From: an uncultured Collinsella sp.
GTDB lineage: Bacteria; Actinomycetota; Coriobacteriia; Coriobacteriales; Coriobacteriaceae
Length of the DNA stretch: 27,950 bases
Direction: 5' to 3'
Assembly (NCBI GenBank): GCA_902490445.1
Contig: CABUDZ010000017.1
Location: 1 to 27,950 of the forward strand
Shown: positions 15,999 through 23,460 of the stretch, piece by piece
Layout: every line of letters begins with the position of its first letter
How positions within the stretch are numbered: the stretch's first letter is position 1
The notes under the pieces: model-generated
Database searches by the model: none
The model's input: only the letters and a program-made list of their open reading frames with translations
Told to the model about the DNA's origin: nothing
Translations under genes and position numbers: made by a program

Positions 15999-16376
15999 TT
16001 AGATATCCGCCTTGAGGTCGAGGGAAAGCGTTAGGGGCGCTGTAGTCTTTTCGTAGGAGTCGCACACACTCGCCAAAATGAGCTCGGCATACACGGCAGC
16101 CTGGTCATCCTCATCGACAGTCGCCTGGTCGCCAAAGGTAAAGGTCATGCCCACATGCGATTCGTCGACATCGAATTTGATCGAGATATCGTCGGAATCA
16201 ACAGCCGTGCAGCCAAAGATGAAGGCTTCTTCGGCAGCCATACGAATGTCCTCGATGCGATCGACGGACATAGAGCACAGGGCGCCGACGTTGGCGGCCG
16301 TCATGCGCACCAAGCGCGCGAGACGCGGATCACCAGCAACGCTCAGCGTAATGGGGCAGGTTGCTTCGCTACTCAT
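15999..16376 (-). CDS. Degenerate SpoIIAB/RsbW-like protein, probable anti-sigma factor
   Basis: The 125-aa protein resembles the N-terminal half and central sheet of GHKL anti-sigma kinases: ITLSVAGDPRLARLVRMTAANVG, then VDRIEDIRMAAEEAFIF, then a strand-rich end. Its place just before a SigB/SigF-type sigma gene supports an anti-sigma role. The kinase motifs are missing. The N-box, normally SEAVTNA, reads EEAFIFG with Phe54 in place of the Asn. The DxGxG box is FGDQAT, and no glycine-rich G2 box follows. It probably cannot bind ATP as relatives do. GAGGAG seven bases before the ATG fixes the start; an upstream extension overlaps the DUF948-like gene and is unlikely. It overlaps that gene by 8 bp. 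No RsbV/SpoIIAA-like antagonist is in the window. Confidence 0.78.
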   Translation of the reverse strand: MSSEATCPITLSVAGDPRLARLVRMTAANVGALCSMSVDRIEDIRMAAEEAFIFGCTAVDSDDISIKFDVDESHVGMTFTFGDQATVDEDDQAAVYAELILASVCDSYEKTTAPLTLSLDLKADI

Positions 16377-16956
16377 CGCAGGACTCCTCGGAGGTCTCGG
16401 CAGGCGTATAGGTGTAATACTGAGCAGGCTTAGCAGCGGGCTTCTGAACATCATCGTCGTCAGCAGCGGCATCGTCGTCGCCAATCAGAACGCGCTCAGT
16501 GGGCTGCTCGGCCTCGGCAGCGGCAGCGGCGAGCTTGCGATCGGCGTCGGCTGCAGGAGCCTTCACCTTATTGAAGAGCTTCTGCACGGCGCCAGCAGCA
16601 GAATCAGTCACGCTCGATACGGCATTGCTGGCCTCGGCCACGCTGCCCGTGACCTCGGAAATGTCGCGAACGACCGCCTCAACCTCAACGAGGTTAGACG
16701 TCAGAGCATCAACGGCAGTCTTGCTCGACTTGAGGAGCGGCTCCATCTGGGCAAGTGCCGGCGTAAGCTCGTCAACGGCGCCATCAAGCTTTGCCACCAC
16801 GGGCTGCGCCTCGGCAATCGTATTGTTGAGGTCGGTTACCGTCTTGTCGAGCGAGTCGACAACGGTGCGGGTTTTGCGCAGGGTGAGCGCAAGCTCAACG
16901 ATAGCCCACACGCCGGCAACGGCAAGCAGCAGCAAGGCGATTTGAATGGGACTCAT
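16369..16956 (-). CDS. DUF948-like membrane-anchored coiled-coil protein
   Basis: The 195-aa protein has one N-terminal membrane segment (about residues 4-25, IQIALLLLAVAGVWAIVEL). A long helical region follows (about 28-140) with repeated VVDSLDKTV, LNNTIAEAQPVVAKLDGAVDEL and DISEVTGSVAEA units typical of DUF948 proteins. The C-terminal tail is low in complexity, rich in Ala and Asp, and contains YYTYTPAE. The function is unknown; some relatives are called general-stress proteins. The start with GGGAGG five bases upstream is preferred over a longer frame to 17034. It is the first gene of the sigma-factor module, and its tail codons overlap the anti-sigma gene, so it may report envelope state to the sigma switch. 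That last point is only inference. Confidence 0.8.
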   Translation of the reverse strand: MSPIQIALLLLAVAGVWAIVELALTLRKTRTVVDSLDKTVTDLNNTIAEAQPVVAKLDGAVDELTPALAQMEPLLKSSKTAVDALTSNLVEVEAVVRDISEVTGSVAEASNAVSSVTDSAAGAVQKLFNKVKAPAADADRKLAAAAAEAEQPTERVLIGDDDAAADDDDVQKPAAKPAQYYTYTPAETSEESCDE

Positions 16957-17056
16957 ACAAGCCTCCCAAAGGAATCGAAATACAAACGCTTTCCATGGTA
17001 CCCCAAAGGGGACCGAACATGCCAAGAGCAGCAACGTGGGACAAAATTATCAGCAG

Positions 17057-18406
17057 CTACTTCGGTGCATTCCCGCTGCGGTCGCGTTCGCTTTGCTCTA
17101 CGCGCCATTCTTCCCAACCGCGGCCGGCAGGCTGCCAAAATGCACCGCGTTCTAAGCCTTCGGGCAAATAGCGCTGGTCGACCCAGCCTTCGGGATAATC
17201 GTGCGGATACTTATACACACCGTATTCATCGCTGCCCGGGCGATGGCGATCGCGTAGATAACTCGGCACCTCGCGAAGCCCACTAGAGTGGATATCGGCC
17301 AGCGCCGCATCGATCGAAGCCTCGCACGCGTTGGATTTAGGCGCCAAGCACACATAGAGTGCAGCCTGAGCCAGGTTAATGCGGCACTCGGGATAGCCAA
17401 TGACCTCGGCAGACTTAAACGCGGCATGTGCCACCAAAAGTGCCTGCGGATCGGCATTGCCAACATCCTCAGAAGCCTGAATCATAATGCGACGGGCGAT
17501 AAACTTAGGATCCTCCCCCGCGTCAATCATGCGCGCGAGCCAATAGATCGTGGCATCGGGGTCGCTGCCGCGCATGGACTTGATGAACGCACTGATAATG
17601 TCATAGTGCATGTCGCCGTTTTTGTCATACGAAAAACCGCGGCGCGGGTTGGCAATCTTCACGTCATCGACGGTGATGGGATAACGCTCCCCCGCCGCCG
17701 GCGCTGGCGTCCCTTCGGTATCGGGACGCGTGACGGCAATCTCGCTCGCCAGCTCGAGCGTCGTCAGGGCAGAGCGCGCATCACCCGCGGCCAGCGTGCA
17801 GATGGTCTTGACCGTATCATCATCGGCAGAAAACTTTCCGTTCAAGCCCTGTGGTGCCTCGAGCGCACGCTCAATAAGCGTGGCGATATCCTCATCCTTC
17901 AGATGTTCAAGCTCCACCACGCGTCCGCGCGACAACAGTGCCGAATTGACCTCGAAGTACGGGTTCTCCGTCGTAGCGCCAATCATAATGACGGTACGGT
18001 TCTCAACTGCATGCAGCAGGGCATCCTGCTGCGACTTAGAGAAGCGGTGAATCTCATCGATGAATAGAATGGTGCGGCGGTCGTAGGTGTTCAGACGGGT
18101 CTTAGCCTCATCGATTACGCGGCGCAGGTCCTTCACAGTGCCCGTCACGGCGCTGACCTCGACAAACTCGCTCTTGGTATGGTTGGCGATAATGTGGGCC
18201 AGCGTCGTCTTGCCCGTGCCAGCCGGGCCGTACAGAATCACGCTCGACAGCACGTCATGCTCAATCGCGGCGCGCAGCCACGAGCCCTTACCGACGGCCT
18301 TTTGCTGGCCCACATACTCGTCGAGCGAATTGGGGCGCATACGCACCGCAAGCGGCGCATTTTTAAAGGAGCGCTCGCGCGTCGAAGCAGAAAAAAGGTC
18401 GTCCAT
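17057..18406 (-). CDS. rarA: Replication-associated recombination protein A (RarA/MgsA AAA+ ATPase)
   Basis: RarA is a clamp-loader-like AAA+ ATPase acting at stalled forks. Residues 1-20 include the MDDLF peptide typical of the N-terminus. Walker A is GPAGTGKTT (60-68), Walker B LFIDEIHRF, and sensor 1 IGATTENPYFEVNSAL. The C-terminal tetramerisation region has GDMHYDIISAFIKSMRGSDPDAT, then YWLARMIDAGEDPKFIARR, then YPHDYPEGW, all hallmarks of the family. At 449 aa it is of normal length. Three ATGs occur within six codons (18421, 18412, 18406). I chose the third for its GGGATGG site and typical N-terminus. A 60-nt gap separates it from the dGTPase gene. Confidence 0.95.
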   Translation of the reverse strand: MDDLFSASTRERSFKNAPLAVRMRPNSLDEYVGQQKAVGKGSWLRAAIEHDVLSSVILYGPAGTGKTTLAHIIANHTKSEFVEVSAVTGTVKDLRRVIDEAKTRLNTYDRRTILFIDEIHRFSKSQQDALLHAVENRTVIMIGATTENPYFEVNSALLSRGRVVELEHLKDEDIATLIERALEAPQGLNGKFSADDDTVKTICTLAAGDARSALTTLELASEIAVTRPDTEGTPAPAAGERYPITVDDVKIANPRRGFSYDKNGDMHYDIISAFIKSMRGSDPDATIYWLARMIDAGEDPKFIARRIMIQASEDVGNADPQALLVAHAAFKSAEVIGYPECRINLAQAALYVCLAPKSNACEASIDAALADIHSSGLREVPSYLRDRHRPGSDEYGVYKYPHDYPEGWVDQRYLPEGLERGAFWQPAGRGWEEWRVEQSERDRSGNAPK

Positions 18407-18434
18407 AGCCATCCCGTGCATTAATCAAAATCGT

Positions 18435-18451
18435 TGTTGACCAACAGTATA
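18435..18451 (-). promoter_or_regulatory. Possible rarA promoter -10 with adjoining dyad
   Basis: On the minus strand TATACT (18446-18451) lies 40 nt before the rarA start. TGTTGGTCAACA directly follows and is nearly palindromic (five paired bases each side of a GT centre). No good -35 is seen. The pair could be a regulated promoter but the evidence is slight. Confidence 0.3.
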
Positions 18452-18466
18452 CCGAAAGGATACGAA

Positions 18467-19714
18467 CTACCGTTCGTTAATATAGGTGCGGTGCGGAAAC
18501 TTTAGACCTGGGAACAATTTGCTCGTCAGCTCGCAGAAATAACCATCCGTCATGCTTGCGATGTAATCGACGACGGCCTGATCCTTGTCGTCCTGCCAGG
18601 CATACGTTCGATCGTAGTAGGAAAGCTGCTGCTCAATGCGCGAAACATGATGCTTAAAGATGTAAGAGAACTCGTCGCCTTTATTTAGATCCTGCAGGCA
18701 ACGGTCGTAGAGCTTTTCGAAGGCCTCACGCAACTCTGCCTCAGAATCGCCTTCGATACCGCCCTTGCTATAGATCTTCTCGTAGTTCTCGCGCTTCGCC
18801 CGGCGGATCTCCTCAAACAGGTCCTCGCTCATCTCGATACGCGGTTTGCCGTAGCTATGCTCAACGATATCGATAGAAGCGTGCGTGAGGATCCAGCTGT
18901 TGTAAGCCCCGCCCAGGCCATCGTCAAAAGCGTCGGGTGACAACAGGCCCGCCGCGATGGCGTCTTGGCGATCGCGCCCAACGTAGGCGAGGATATCCGA
19001 GATACGCACCACACAGCCCTCGAGGGTCATGGGGCGCAGGTGCTCGATCGCGCCATAGCCCGTGGCAATGCAGTCCTCGACGGTACGGTCGAACTGGTCA
19101 AACGACGCCATGTCCGAGAGTTCAAAGACACGCTGCTCGTACTCGCCGTTATGGCACAGCACGCCGTCGAGCGTCTGGAGCGACACGTTGCGGCCGTACA
19201 GCGCGTCGAGCACGCGGACGGACTGCACGTTATGGAAAAAATAACGACCCGTACGCTCGTGATAGATATCGTTGAGGAAACGCTCGCCGGCATGGCCAAA
19301 GGGCGTGTGGCCCAAATCGTGGCCCAGGCCAATCGCCTCGATCAAATCGCAGTTGAGGCCCAGGGCACGGCCGATATCGCGGGCAATGCGCGAGACGAGC
19401 TGCACATGAAGGCCGCGCCGCGACAGGTCGTCGTTGCTGCGAAAGCTAAAGACCTGCGTTTTGCCTGCATAACGCGTGTACGCAGGAAGATGAAGAATCT
19501 TTTCGGTATCGCGCATAAACGCCGGACGCATAAGCGTGCCTTTGTCGGCAGCGCGATCTATACGACGAATGACCTGGTCGTCGCAGCATCGATAAGGATT
19601 AACGACACCCGAGGCGCGGTCGGCGGCGATACGCTCGACCAGCTCGGGCAACAACGCCGCGGGAATGCGGTCCATGCGCGCCTTAATGACGGCCGTTTCT
19701 TGATTAGTTGCCAT
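18467..19714 (-). CDS. dgt: HD-domain dNTP triphosphohydrolase (dGTPase-like)
   Basis: Members of this family hydrolyse dGTP or other dNTPs to the nucleoside and triphosphate, which adjusts the dNTP pool. The 415-aa protein has the family N-terminus ending in RDTEKILHLPAYTRYAGKTQVF. The HD metal site follows: His103 (GLHVQ), His132-Asp133 (GHDLGHTPFGH), His136 and a later Asp in ISDILAYVGRD. The C-terminal half is helical. AAGGAG lies six bases before the ATG at 19714. An upstream in-frame ATG at 19741 is less likely. The substrate may be other than dGTP. It follows the prepilin peptidase gene by 31 nt. Confidence 0.93.
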   Translation of the reverse strand: MATNQETAVIKARMDRIPAALLPELVERIAADRASGVVNPYRCCDDQVIRRIDRAADKGTLMRPAFMRDTEKILHLPAYTRYAGKTQVFSFRSNDDLSRRGLHVQLVSRIARDIGRALGLNCDLIEAIGLGHDLGHTPFGHAGERFLNDIYHERTGRYFFHNVQSVRVLDALYGRNVSLQTLDGVLCHNGEYEQRVFELSDMASFDQFDRTVEDCIATGYGAIEHLRPMTLEGCVVRISDILAYVGRDRQDAIAAGLLSPDAFDDGLGGAYNSWILTHASIDIVEHSYGKPRIEMSEDLFEEIRRAKRENYEKIYSKGGIEGDSEAELREAFEKLYDRCLQDLNKGDEFSYIFKHHVSRIEQQLSYYDRTYAWQDDKDQAVVDYIASMTDGYFCELTSKLFPGLKFPHRTYINER

Positions 19715-19745
19715 GGCATGCTCCTTAAAAAGGATGCGCAATCGG

Positions 19746-20168
19746 TTACAATGTCCAGCCCACGACCTCGATTATGGCAAATATCGGCACCAAAAACGGG
19801 AGCAAAGGCAGGGAGCGCGATTTTGTAAAGAGGCAGGAGAGGGCCAGGACCAGGAGCGCGACGGCAAATGCCACGATGCCGCCCAGAGGGTCGAGCGTGC
19901 AAAGCGCGAAAAGCGCCTTGGCATCCCCCATGCCGATGCCGGGGGCCTGGCGGAAACGCCGCCAAAGCGACTCGGTCAGCACAAGGGAAAGGTACACGAT
20001 AACGGCAGGACCGGCGTGGTCAAGCGCCGTGTTCAAGCCCCTGTCCAGCCAAACGCCTGCAAACGCCGCCACGGCGCATGCGGCGGCAAGCGCGTTGGGA
20101 AACCGCCGTTCACGGACATCAATCACCGCACCGGCAAAGGCGCAGATCCAAAAGGGAATATAGACCAT
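19746..20168 (-). CDS. Minimal A24-family prepilin peptidase
   Basis: A24 peptidases are membrane aspartyl proteases that cut type IV pilin-like leader peptides. The 140-aa protein is almost entirely hydrophobic with about five membrane segments. It keeps both catalytic aspartates: Asp17 in the GxxxD context before RRFPN, and Asp82 in the GMGDAK (GxGD) motif. It lacks the N-methyltransferase domain of PilD, like TadV/CpaA and archaeal FlaK types. GGGAGG six bases before the ATG fixes the start. No pilin, Tad or secretion gene is in the window, so its substrate must be encoded elsewhere. It sits just downstream of the repeat-borne terminator of the glycosyltransferase gene, with no separate promoter obvious. 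Confidence 0.88.
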   Translation of the reverse strand: MVYIPFWICAFAGAVIDVRERRFPNALAAACAVAAFAGVWLDRGLNTALDHAGPAVIVYLSLVLTESLWRRFRQAPGIGMGDAKALFALCTLDPLGGIVAFAVALLVLALSCLFTKSRSLPLLPFLVPIFAIIEVVGWTL

Positions 20169-20193
20169 TGAACACCTCCCGTGGCAGTCACTC

Positions 20194-20240
20194 AAAAGCA
20201 AAAACCACCACAAAGGTGCCTGTCCCCTTCGTGGAGGTTT
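20194..20240 (-). terminator. Repeat-borne Rho-independent terminator after the glycosyltransferase
   Basis: On the minus strand a 16-bp stem with two mismatches (AAAACCTCCACGAAGG and its partner, 20225-20240 with 20201-20216) closes a 9-nt loop inside GGGGACAGGCACC. It is followed by TTTTTGCTTTTG. It begins 10 nt after the gene's stop. A second AACCACCAC (minus strand, 20243-20251), overlapping the stop codon, could serve as an alternative upstream arm. The same stem and loop recur near 27840. Confidence 0.85.
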
Positions 20241-20249
20241 TGGTGGTGG

Positions 20250-21545
20250 TTATTTAGCGCCCTGCATGACCTCGTCGAGGGTAACGTTGACAGCGTGTTG
20301 CGTCGGGACCCAGTCGACCTTCAGGAACAACGCAGCCACCGTGATGGGGATATAGCTGAACATAAAGATCGGGAAGGTAAACAGGTTGGTCACCAGGCGC
20401 CACTTTTGCGCACAATGAATGTGCTTGTACTCGAAGATGGTCGTAAGTAGCGCCAGGATAAAGAAGGTCTGATACATCATCGCGAAGGTCATAATGAGCG
20501 AGGCGGCACAAGCCTGCATCTCAACCTCGGTAGCCAAAAAGCCATGCGAAAGACCACCGACGATCAGGAACGTGGCGTTGGCGAGCATCGAAATCAGCGA
20601 TAACAGCATACCAGGGGCAATCGTCATAAACATGTCGTAGGCGGCAAAACGATGATAGCGGAAGGTCGACTTGACCAGATGCTTACCGTAGGTAAAGAAC
20701 ACCTGGTAGAAGCCCTTGGTCCAGCGCATACGCTGCTTCCAGGACGCCTTAAACGTCACAGGCTGCTCGTCAAAGAACTCCGCCGGCGCATAGCCAATAC
20801 GAATGCCGTGAATAGCGCAGAACGTGGTGAACTGAATATCCTCGGTCAGCGTATGGAACTGCCAGCCGTGCATGCCCTCAATAACGCTAGCCGAGATAAG
20901 GTAGCCCGAACCCGATACGGCGCAGGACGTCTTGCAGATATTACGCGCGTTGTTAAGGAAACGCGCCTCGCGCAGGTACCAAGTGGCGTTGGCAGCCGAG
21001 ATCCACGAGCTGCCAAAGTTCTTGGAGTTGCGGTAGCTTGTGACCACATGGAAGCCCTGGTCAAAGGCGTCATTCATCTTGGAGACGTAATCGCGGGAGA
21101 TAACGTTGTCGGCATCGAAGATAAAGAAGCCCTCAAAGGTATCGGGATACTCGTTAAGAATGCGGTCAAAACCAAAGTCCATGACCCAGCTCTTGCCTTT
21201 ACGGGCCAGGTCGTTTCGCTCGTACACGACAGCGCCCGCCTCGCGCGCGAGCTGCGCGGTGTTATCGGTGCAGGCATCGGCGACCACGAAGACCTCGATG
21301 AGCTCGGACGGATAATCCTGGTCCTTGATGGAGCGAACGAGGTTGGCGATAACGGCCTCCTCGTTGTGTGCTGCAATAAAGAAGGCATACCGGTGGAGTT
21401 TTTTGGCCTTGGGAGGCGCGACCTCGCCGCGGAGAGCACCGATGACAAAGAAGACCACCTGGTACAAGAAGCAGACCGTGAGCAGCGTGACGACAATCTG
21501 GTTGAAGATCACGATGGGTGTGTTGGTTTGTAAAAAGGCGAGCAT
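20250..21545 (-). CDS. Processive-type membrane glycosyltransferase, family 2
   Basis: The 431-aa protein has one N-terminal membrane helix (about 10-36) and a cytoplasmic GT-A domain. The domain shows FIAAHNEEAVI, VVADACTDNT, DAD (144-146), TED (234-236) and QRMRW (271-275). The D, DxD, TED, Q/RxxRW set is that of cellulose, chitin and hyaluronan synthase-like processive enzymes. At least three C-terminal membrane helices follow (about 300-420). The product polymer cannot be named from the sequence. Polysaccharide or exopolysaccharide export genes are absent nearby. GGGAG five bases upstream marks the start. It is probably transcribed alone, from its own promoter to its own terminator. Confidence 0.92.
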   Translation of the reverse strand: MLAFLQTNTPIVIFNQIVVTLLTVCFLYQVVFFVIGALRGEVAPPKAKKLHRYAFFIAAHNEEAVIANLVRSIKDQDYPSELIEVFVVADACTDNTAQLAREAGAVVYERNDLARKGKSWVMDFGFDRILNEYPDTFEGFFIFDADNVISRDYVSKMNDAFDQGFHVVTSYRNSKNFGSSWISAANATWYLREARFLNNARNICKTSCAVSGSGYLISASVIEGMHGWQFHTLTEDIQFTTFCAIHGIRIGYAPAEFFDEQPVTFKASWKQRMRWTKGFYQVFFTYGKHLVKSTFRYHRFAAYDMFMTIAPGMLLSLISMLANATFLIVGGLSHGFLATEVEMQACAASLIMTFAMMYQTFFILALLTTIFEYKHIHCAQKWRLVTNLFTFPIFMFSYIPITVAALFLKVDWVPTQHAVNVTLDEVMQGAK

Positions 21546-21579
21546 GCAGGCTCCCAGGAACGTGATACGTAAACAATCG

Positions 21580-21609
21580 TATATCTTACCGCAGGCTTAC
21601 CGAGTTCAA
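21580..21609 (-). promoter_or_regulatory. Possible promoter of the glycosyltransferase gene
   Basis: On the minus strand TTGAAC (21604-21609) and GATATA (21580-21585) stand 18 bp apart in the 82-bp gap after the pseudouridine synthase gene. The match to consensus is moderate. No terminator for the preceding gene is visible in this gap. Confidence 0.4.
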
Positions 21610-21627
21610 GAAACCACCTAATACTGG

Positions 21628-22641
21628 CTAGGCTTCGAGCAGGCCGAGCTGCGGTACGATTTCGTCGCCGGCAGCAGTGCGGCCAAGCGAACGCGGGGCT
21701 AAGTCGTCGAGGACGGCGGCGAGATCCCACGGCAGCTCGTCGCGGCACTCAATGCGCTCTCCCGTCACGGGATGATCGAACGCCACGCGCCAGGAATGGA
21801 GGAATTGCCTGGTCAGACCCTGATCGGCACGCGCATCGCACTTACCGTAGAGCGGATCGCCCACGCAGGCGTGGTTGATATGGCGCATGTGCACGCGAAT
21901 CTGATGCGTGCGACCGGTAAACAGGTGACACTCAACGAGTGTGTAGCCGTCATCAAAGCGCGTGGAATCAAAGCGCTCAAGGACCTTAAAGGTCGTGATG
22001 GCCTGGCGTGCAAAAGGATCATCGGAAACCGCCATCTTGACACGGTCACGTGTAGAACGGGCAATGCCGGTGTTAATGGTGCCCTCATCCATGGCGATAT
22101 GACCGTGAACGAGCGTAATGTAGCGGCGGTCGAGCGTGCGCGTACGGATAAGATTTTGGAGCGCGCGCTGGGTATCGTCGTCCTTTGCCGCAAGCATAAG
22201 ACCCGAGGTATCGCGATCCAAACGATGTACGATACCGGGGCGGTCCTCGCCCTGCACGGTGCCCAGATGGTCGATACCGCAGTGATAGACCAGCGCATTC
22301 GCGAGCGTACCGCTCTCATGACCATGCGCAGGATGGCACACCAGGCCGCGCTGCTTGGAGAGCACGATGAGGTAGTCGTCCTCATAGCGAATGTCGAGCG
22401 GGATGGCCTCGGGAATCACGTCGGTGGGATCGTGCGGTTCGGGCAAATCAACCGAAATACGGTCACCGGCTCGCACGGCGTACTTTTTGGACAGGCAGGT
22501 CTCGCCATTGACCACTACGACCCCACCCTCAATCAGATGTGCGCAGGCAGAGCGCGTAGGGCAGCCGTCATTGGCGCCCAGATAGGCGTCAAGACGCTGA
22601 CCAGCGGCATCGTCGGCAACAAGGATATGGATGTCGGCCAT
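21628..22641 (-). CDS. RluA-family 23S rRNA pseudouridine synthase
   Basis: The 337-aa protein has an N-terminal S4 RNA-binding domain (about 12-70, with QRLDAYLG and GDRISVDLPEP). The RluA catalytic domain follows, with GIVHRLDRDTSGLML (137-150; catalytic Asp142), LHxR-type RRYITLVHGH and FTGRTHQIRVHMRHINHACVGDPLYG. It converts uridines in rRNA to pseudouridine. The order lspA-rlu matches lspA-ylyB in Bacillus, so RluD or YlyB is the closest label; the exact target site cannot be told. The ATG overlaps the lspA stop by one base (TAATG), suggesting coupled translation. A C-terminal extension of about 20 residues carries no recognised motif. Confidence 0.94.
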   Translation of the reverse strand: MADIHILVADDAAGQRLDAYLGANDGCPTRSACAHLIEGGVVVVNGETCLSKKYAVRAGDRISVDLPEPHDPTDVIPEAIPLDIRYEDDYLIVLSKQRGLVCHPAHGHESGTLANALVYHCGIDHLGTVQGEDRPGIVHRLDRDTSGLMLAAKDDDTQRALQNLIRTRTLDRRYITLVHGHIAMDEGTINTGIARSTRDRVKMAVSDDPFARQAITTFKVLERFDSTRFDDGYTLVECHLFTGRTHQIRVHMRHINHACVGDPLYGKCDARADQGLTRQFLHSWRVAFDHPVTGERIECRDELPWDLAAVLDDLAPRSLGRTAAGDEIVPQLGLLEA

Positions 22642-23240
22642 TAGCGCTCAGTCCTTTCGCGAATCTTGCGGGCACGCTCCCCACGTTGTTTAGCCTTGCG
22701 CTTGGCGCGGGCCTCGTCACGGGCGTTAAGCTCGGCGGTCGCATCGACCTCACGAGCCGCGGGGCTCAAGAACATGTAACCGAAGAGCGCCAGCACCACA
22801 CCGACCGTAATGCCGATATCGGCCACATTGAAGACGGGGAAGTCGATGAAGGTGGTGGCAATAAAATCGGTCACGAAGCCAAAGGCCAAACGATCGATAG
22901 CGTTGCCGATAGCACCACCCGCAACAATCGCCATGCCCACAACCTCAAGATGGGCGAGCTGAGGTGCACGAACGAGGTACACGGCAATAGCGATAATGAC
23001 CGCCAACGCCAGCACGGCAAACGCGATGCCATGCCCCTCGCCCATGCTAAAGGCAGCACCGATATTGCGGACAAACATAAAGTCGAAAACACCGGGGATG
23101 ACGGTCACATGCAAGGCGTCGCCCACGGCACGAACCGCAAGCTTGGTCAGCTGGTCAACAAGCAGCACAACCAACGCCACCCCACCAGCAACACCCAACC
23201 GCCAACGCAAAGGCGGCGTCATATCCGCACCACGACCCAA
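22641..23240 (-). CDS. lspA: Lipoprotein signal peptidase II
   Basis: LspA cleaves signal peptides from diacylglyceryl prolipoproteins in the membrane. The 199-aa protein has four membrane segments. The catalytic aspartates are Asp116 (GGAIGNAIDRLAFGFVTDF) and Asp141 (FNVADIGI), and the VRNIGAAFS motif is present at 57-65. A basic tail follows (about 165-199, Arg/Lys/Ala-rich). The frame begins with TTG, preceded six bases away by AGGGGA. An ATG six codons in (23222) lacks a good ribosome site, so I favour TTG, with moderate certainty. Confidence 0.94.
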   Translation of the reverse strand: MGRGADMTPPLRWRLGVAGGVALVVLLVDQLTKLAVRAVGDALHVTVIPGVFDFMFVRNIGAAFSMGEGHGIAFAVLALAVIIAIAVYLVRAPQLAHLEVVGMAIVAGGAIGNAIDRLAFGFVTDFIATTFIDFPVFNVADIGITVGVVLALFGYMFLSPAAREVDATAELNARDEARAKRKAKQRGERARKIRERTER

Positions 23241-23291
23241 AGAAATCCCCTACCCTCAGATAATCAAATTCCGTTTAACGCAAATAACTAT

Positions 23292-23297
23292 CTTATA
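23292..23297 (-). promoter_or_regulatory. Possible -10 element for lspA
   Basis: TATAAG on the minus strand lies about 52 nt before the lspA start codon in an A+T-rich part of the 220-bp gap. No good -35 hexamer accompanies it. Since a terminator separates lspA from ileS, a promoter in this gap is expected. Confidence 0.4.
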
Positions 23298-23350
23298 TTG
23301 CCACACGCAGAGCGCACGACACATTCGCTAACGTCAGATAAATAACCAGC

Positions 23351-23393
23351 ATAAAAGAAAGCGGCATTCCGGATAACGGAATGTCGCTTTTCT
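23351..23393. terminator. Bidirectional terminator after ileS
   Basis: A 14-bp stem (23358-23371 with 23377-23390, one G-T pair) closes a 5-nt loop. On the minus strand it is followed by CTTTTATG, and on the plus strand by TTCTTC. It lies about 70 nt beyond the ileS stop. Confidence 0.82.
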
Positions 23394-23460
23394 TCAGCGG
23401 AGCAAATGGACCGAAGGCGCCTAAATTCTCCCTATTAATAAAATGCCGAGTTACCGTGCC

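Noticed and set aside
16957..17056. GGGTAC downstream of GTTCGG before the DUF948-like gene, as a SigB-type autoregulated promoter
   Set aside because: The spacing is only 9 bp where 12-15 is expected, and the region is part of a CCCCTTTGGGG palindrome. Not supported.
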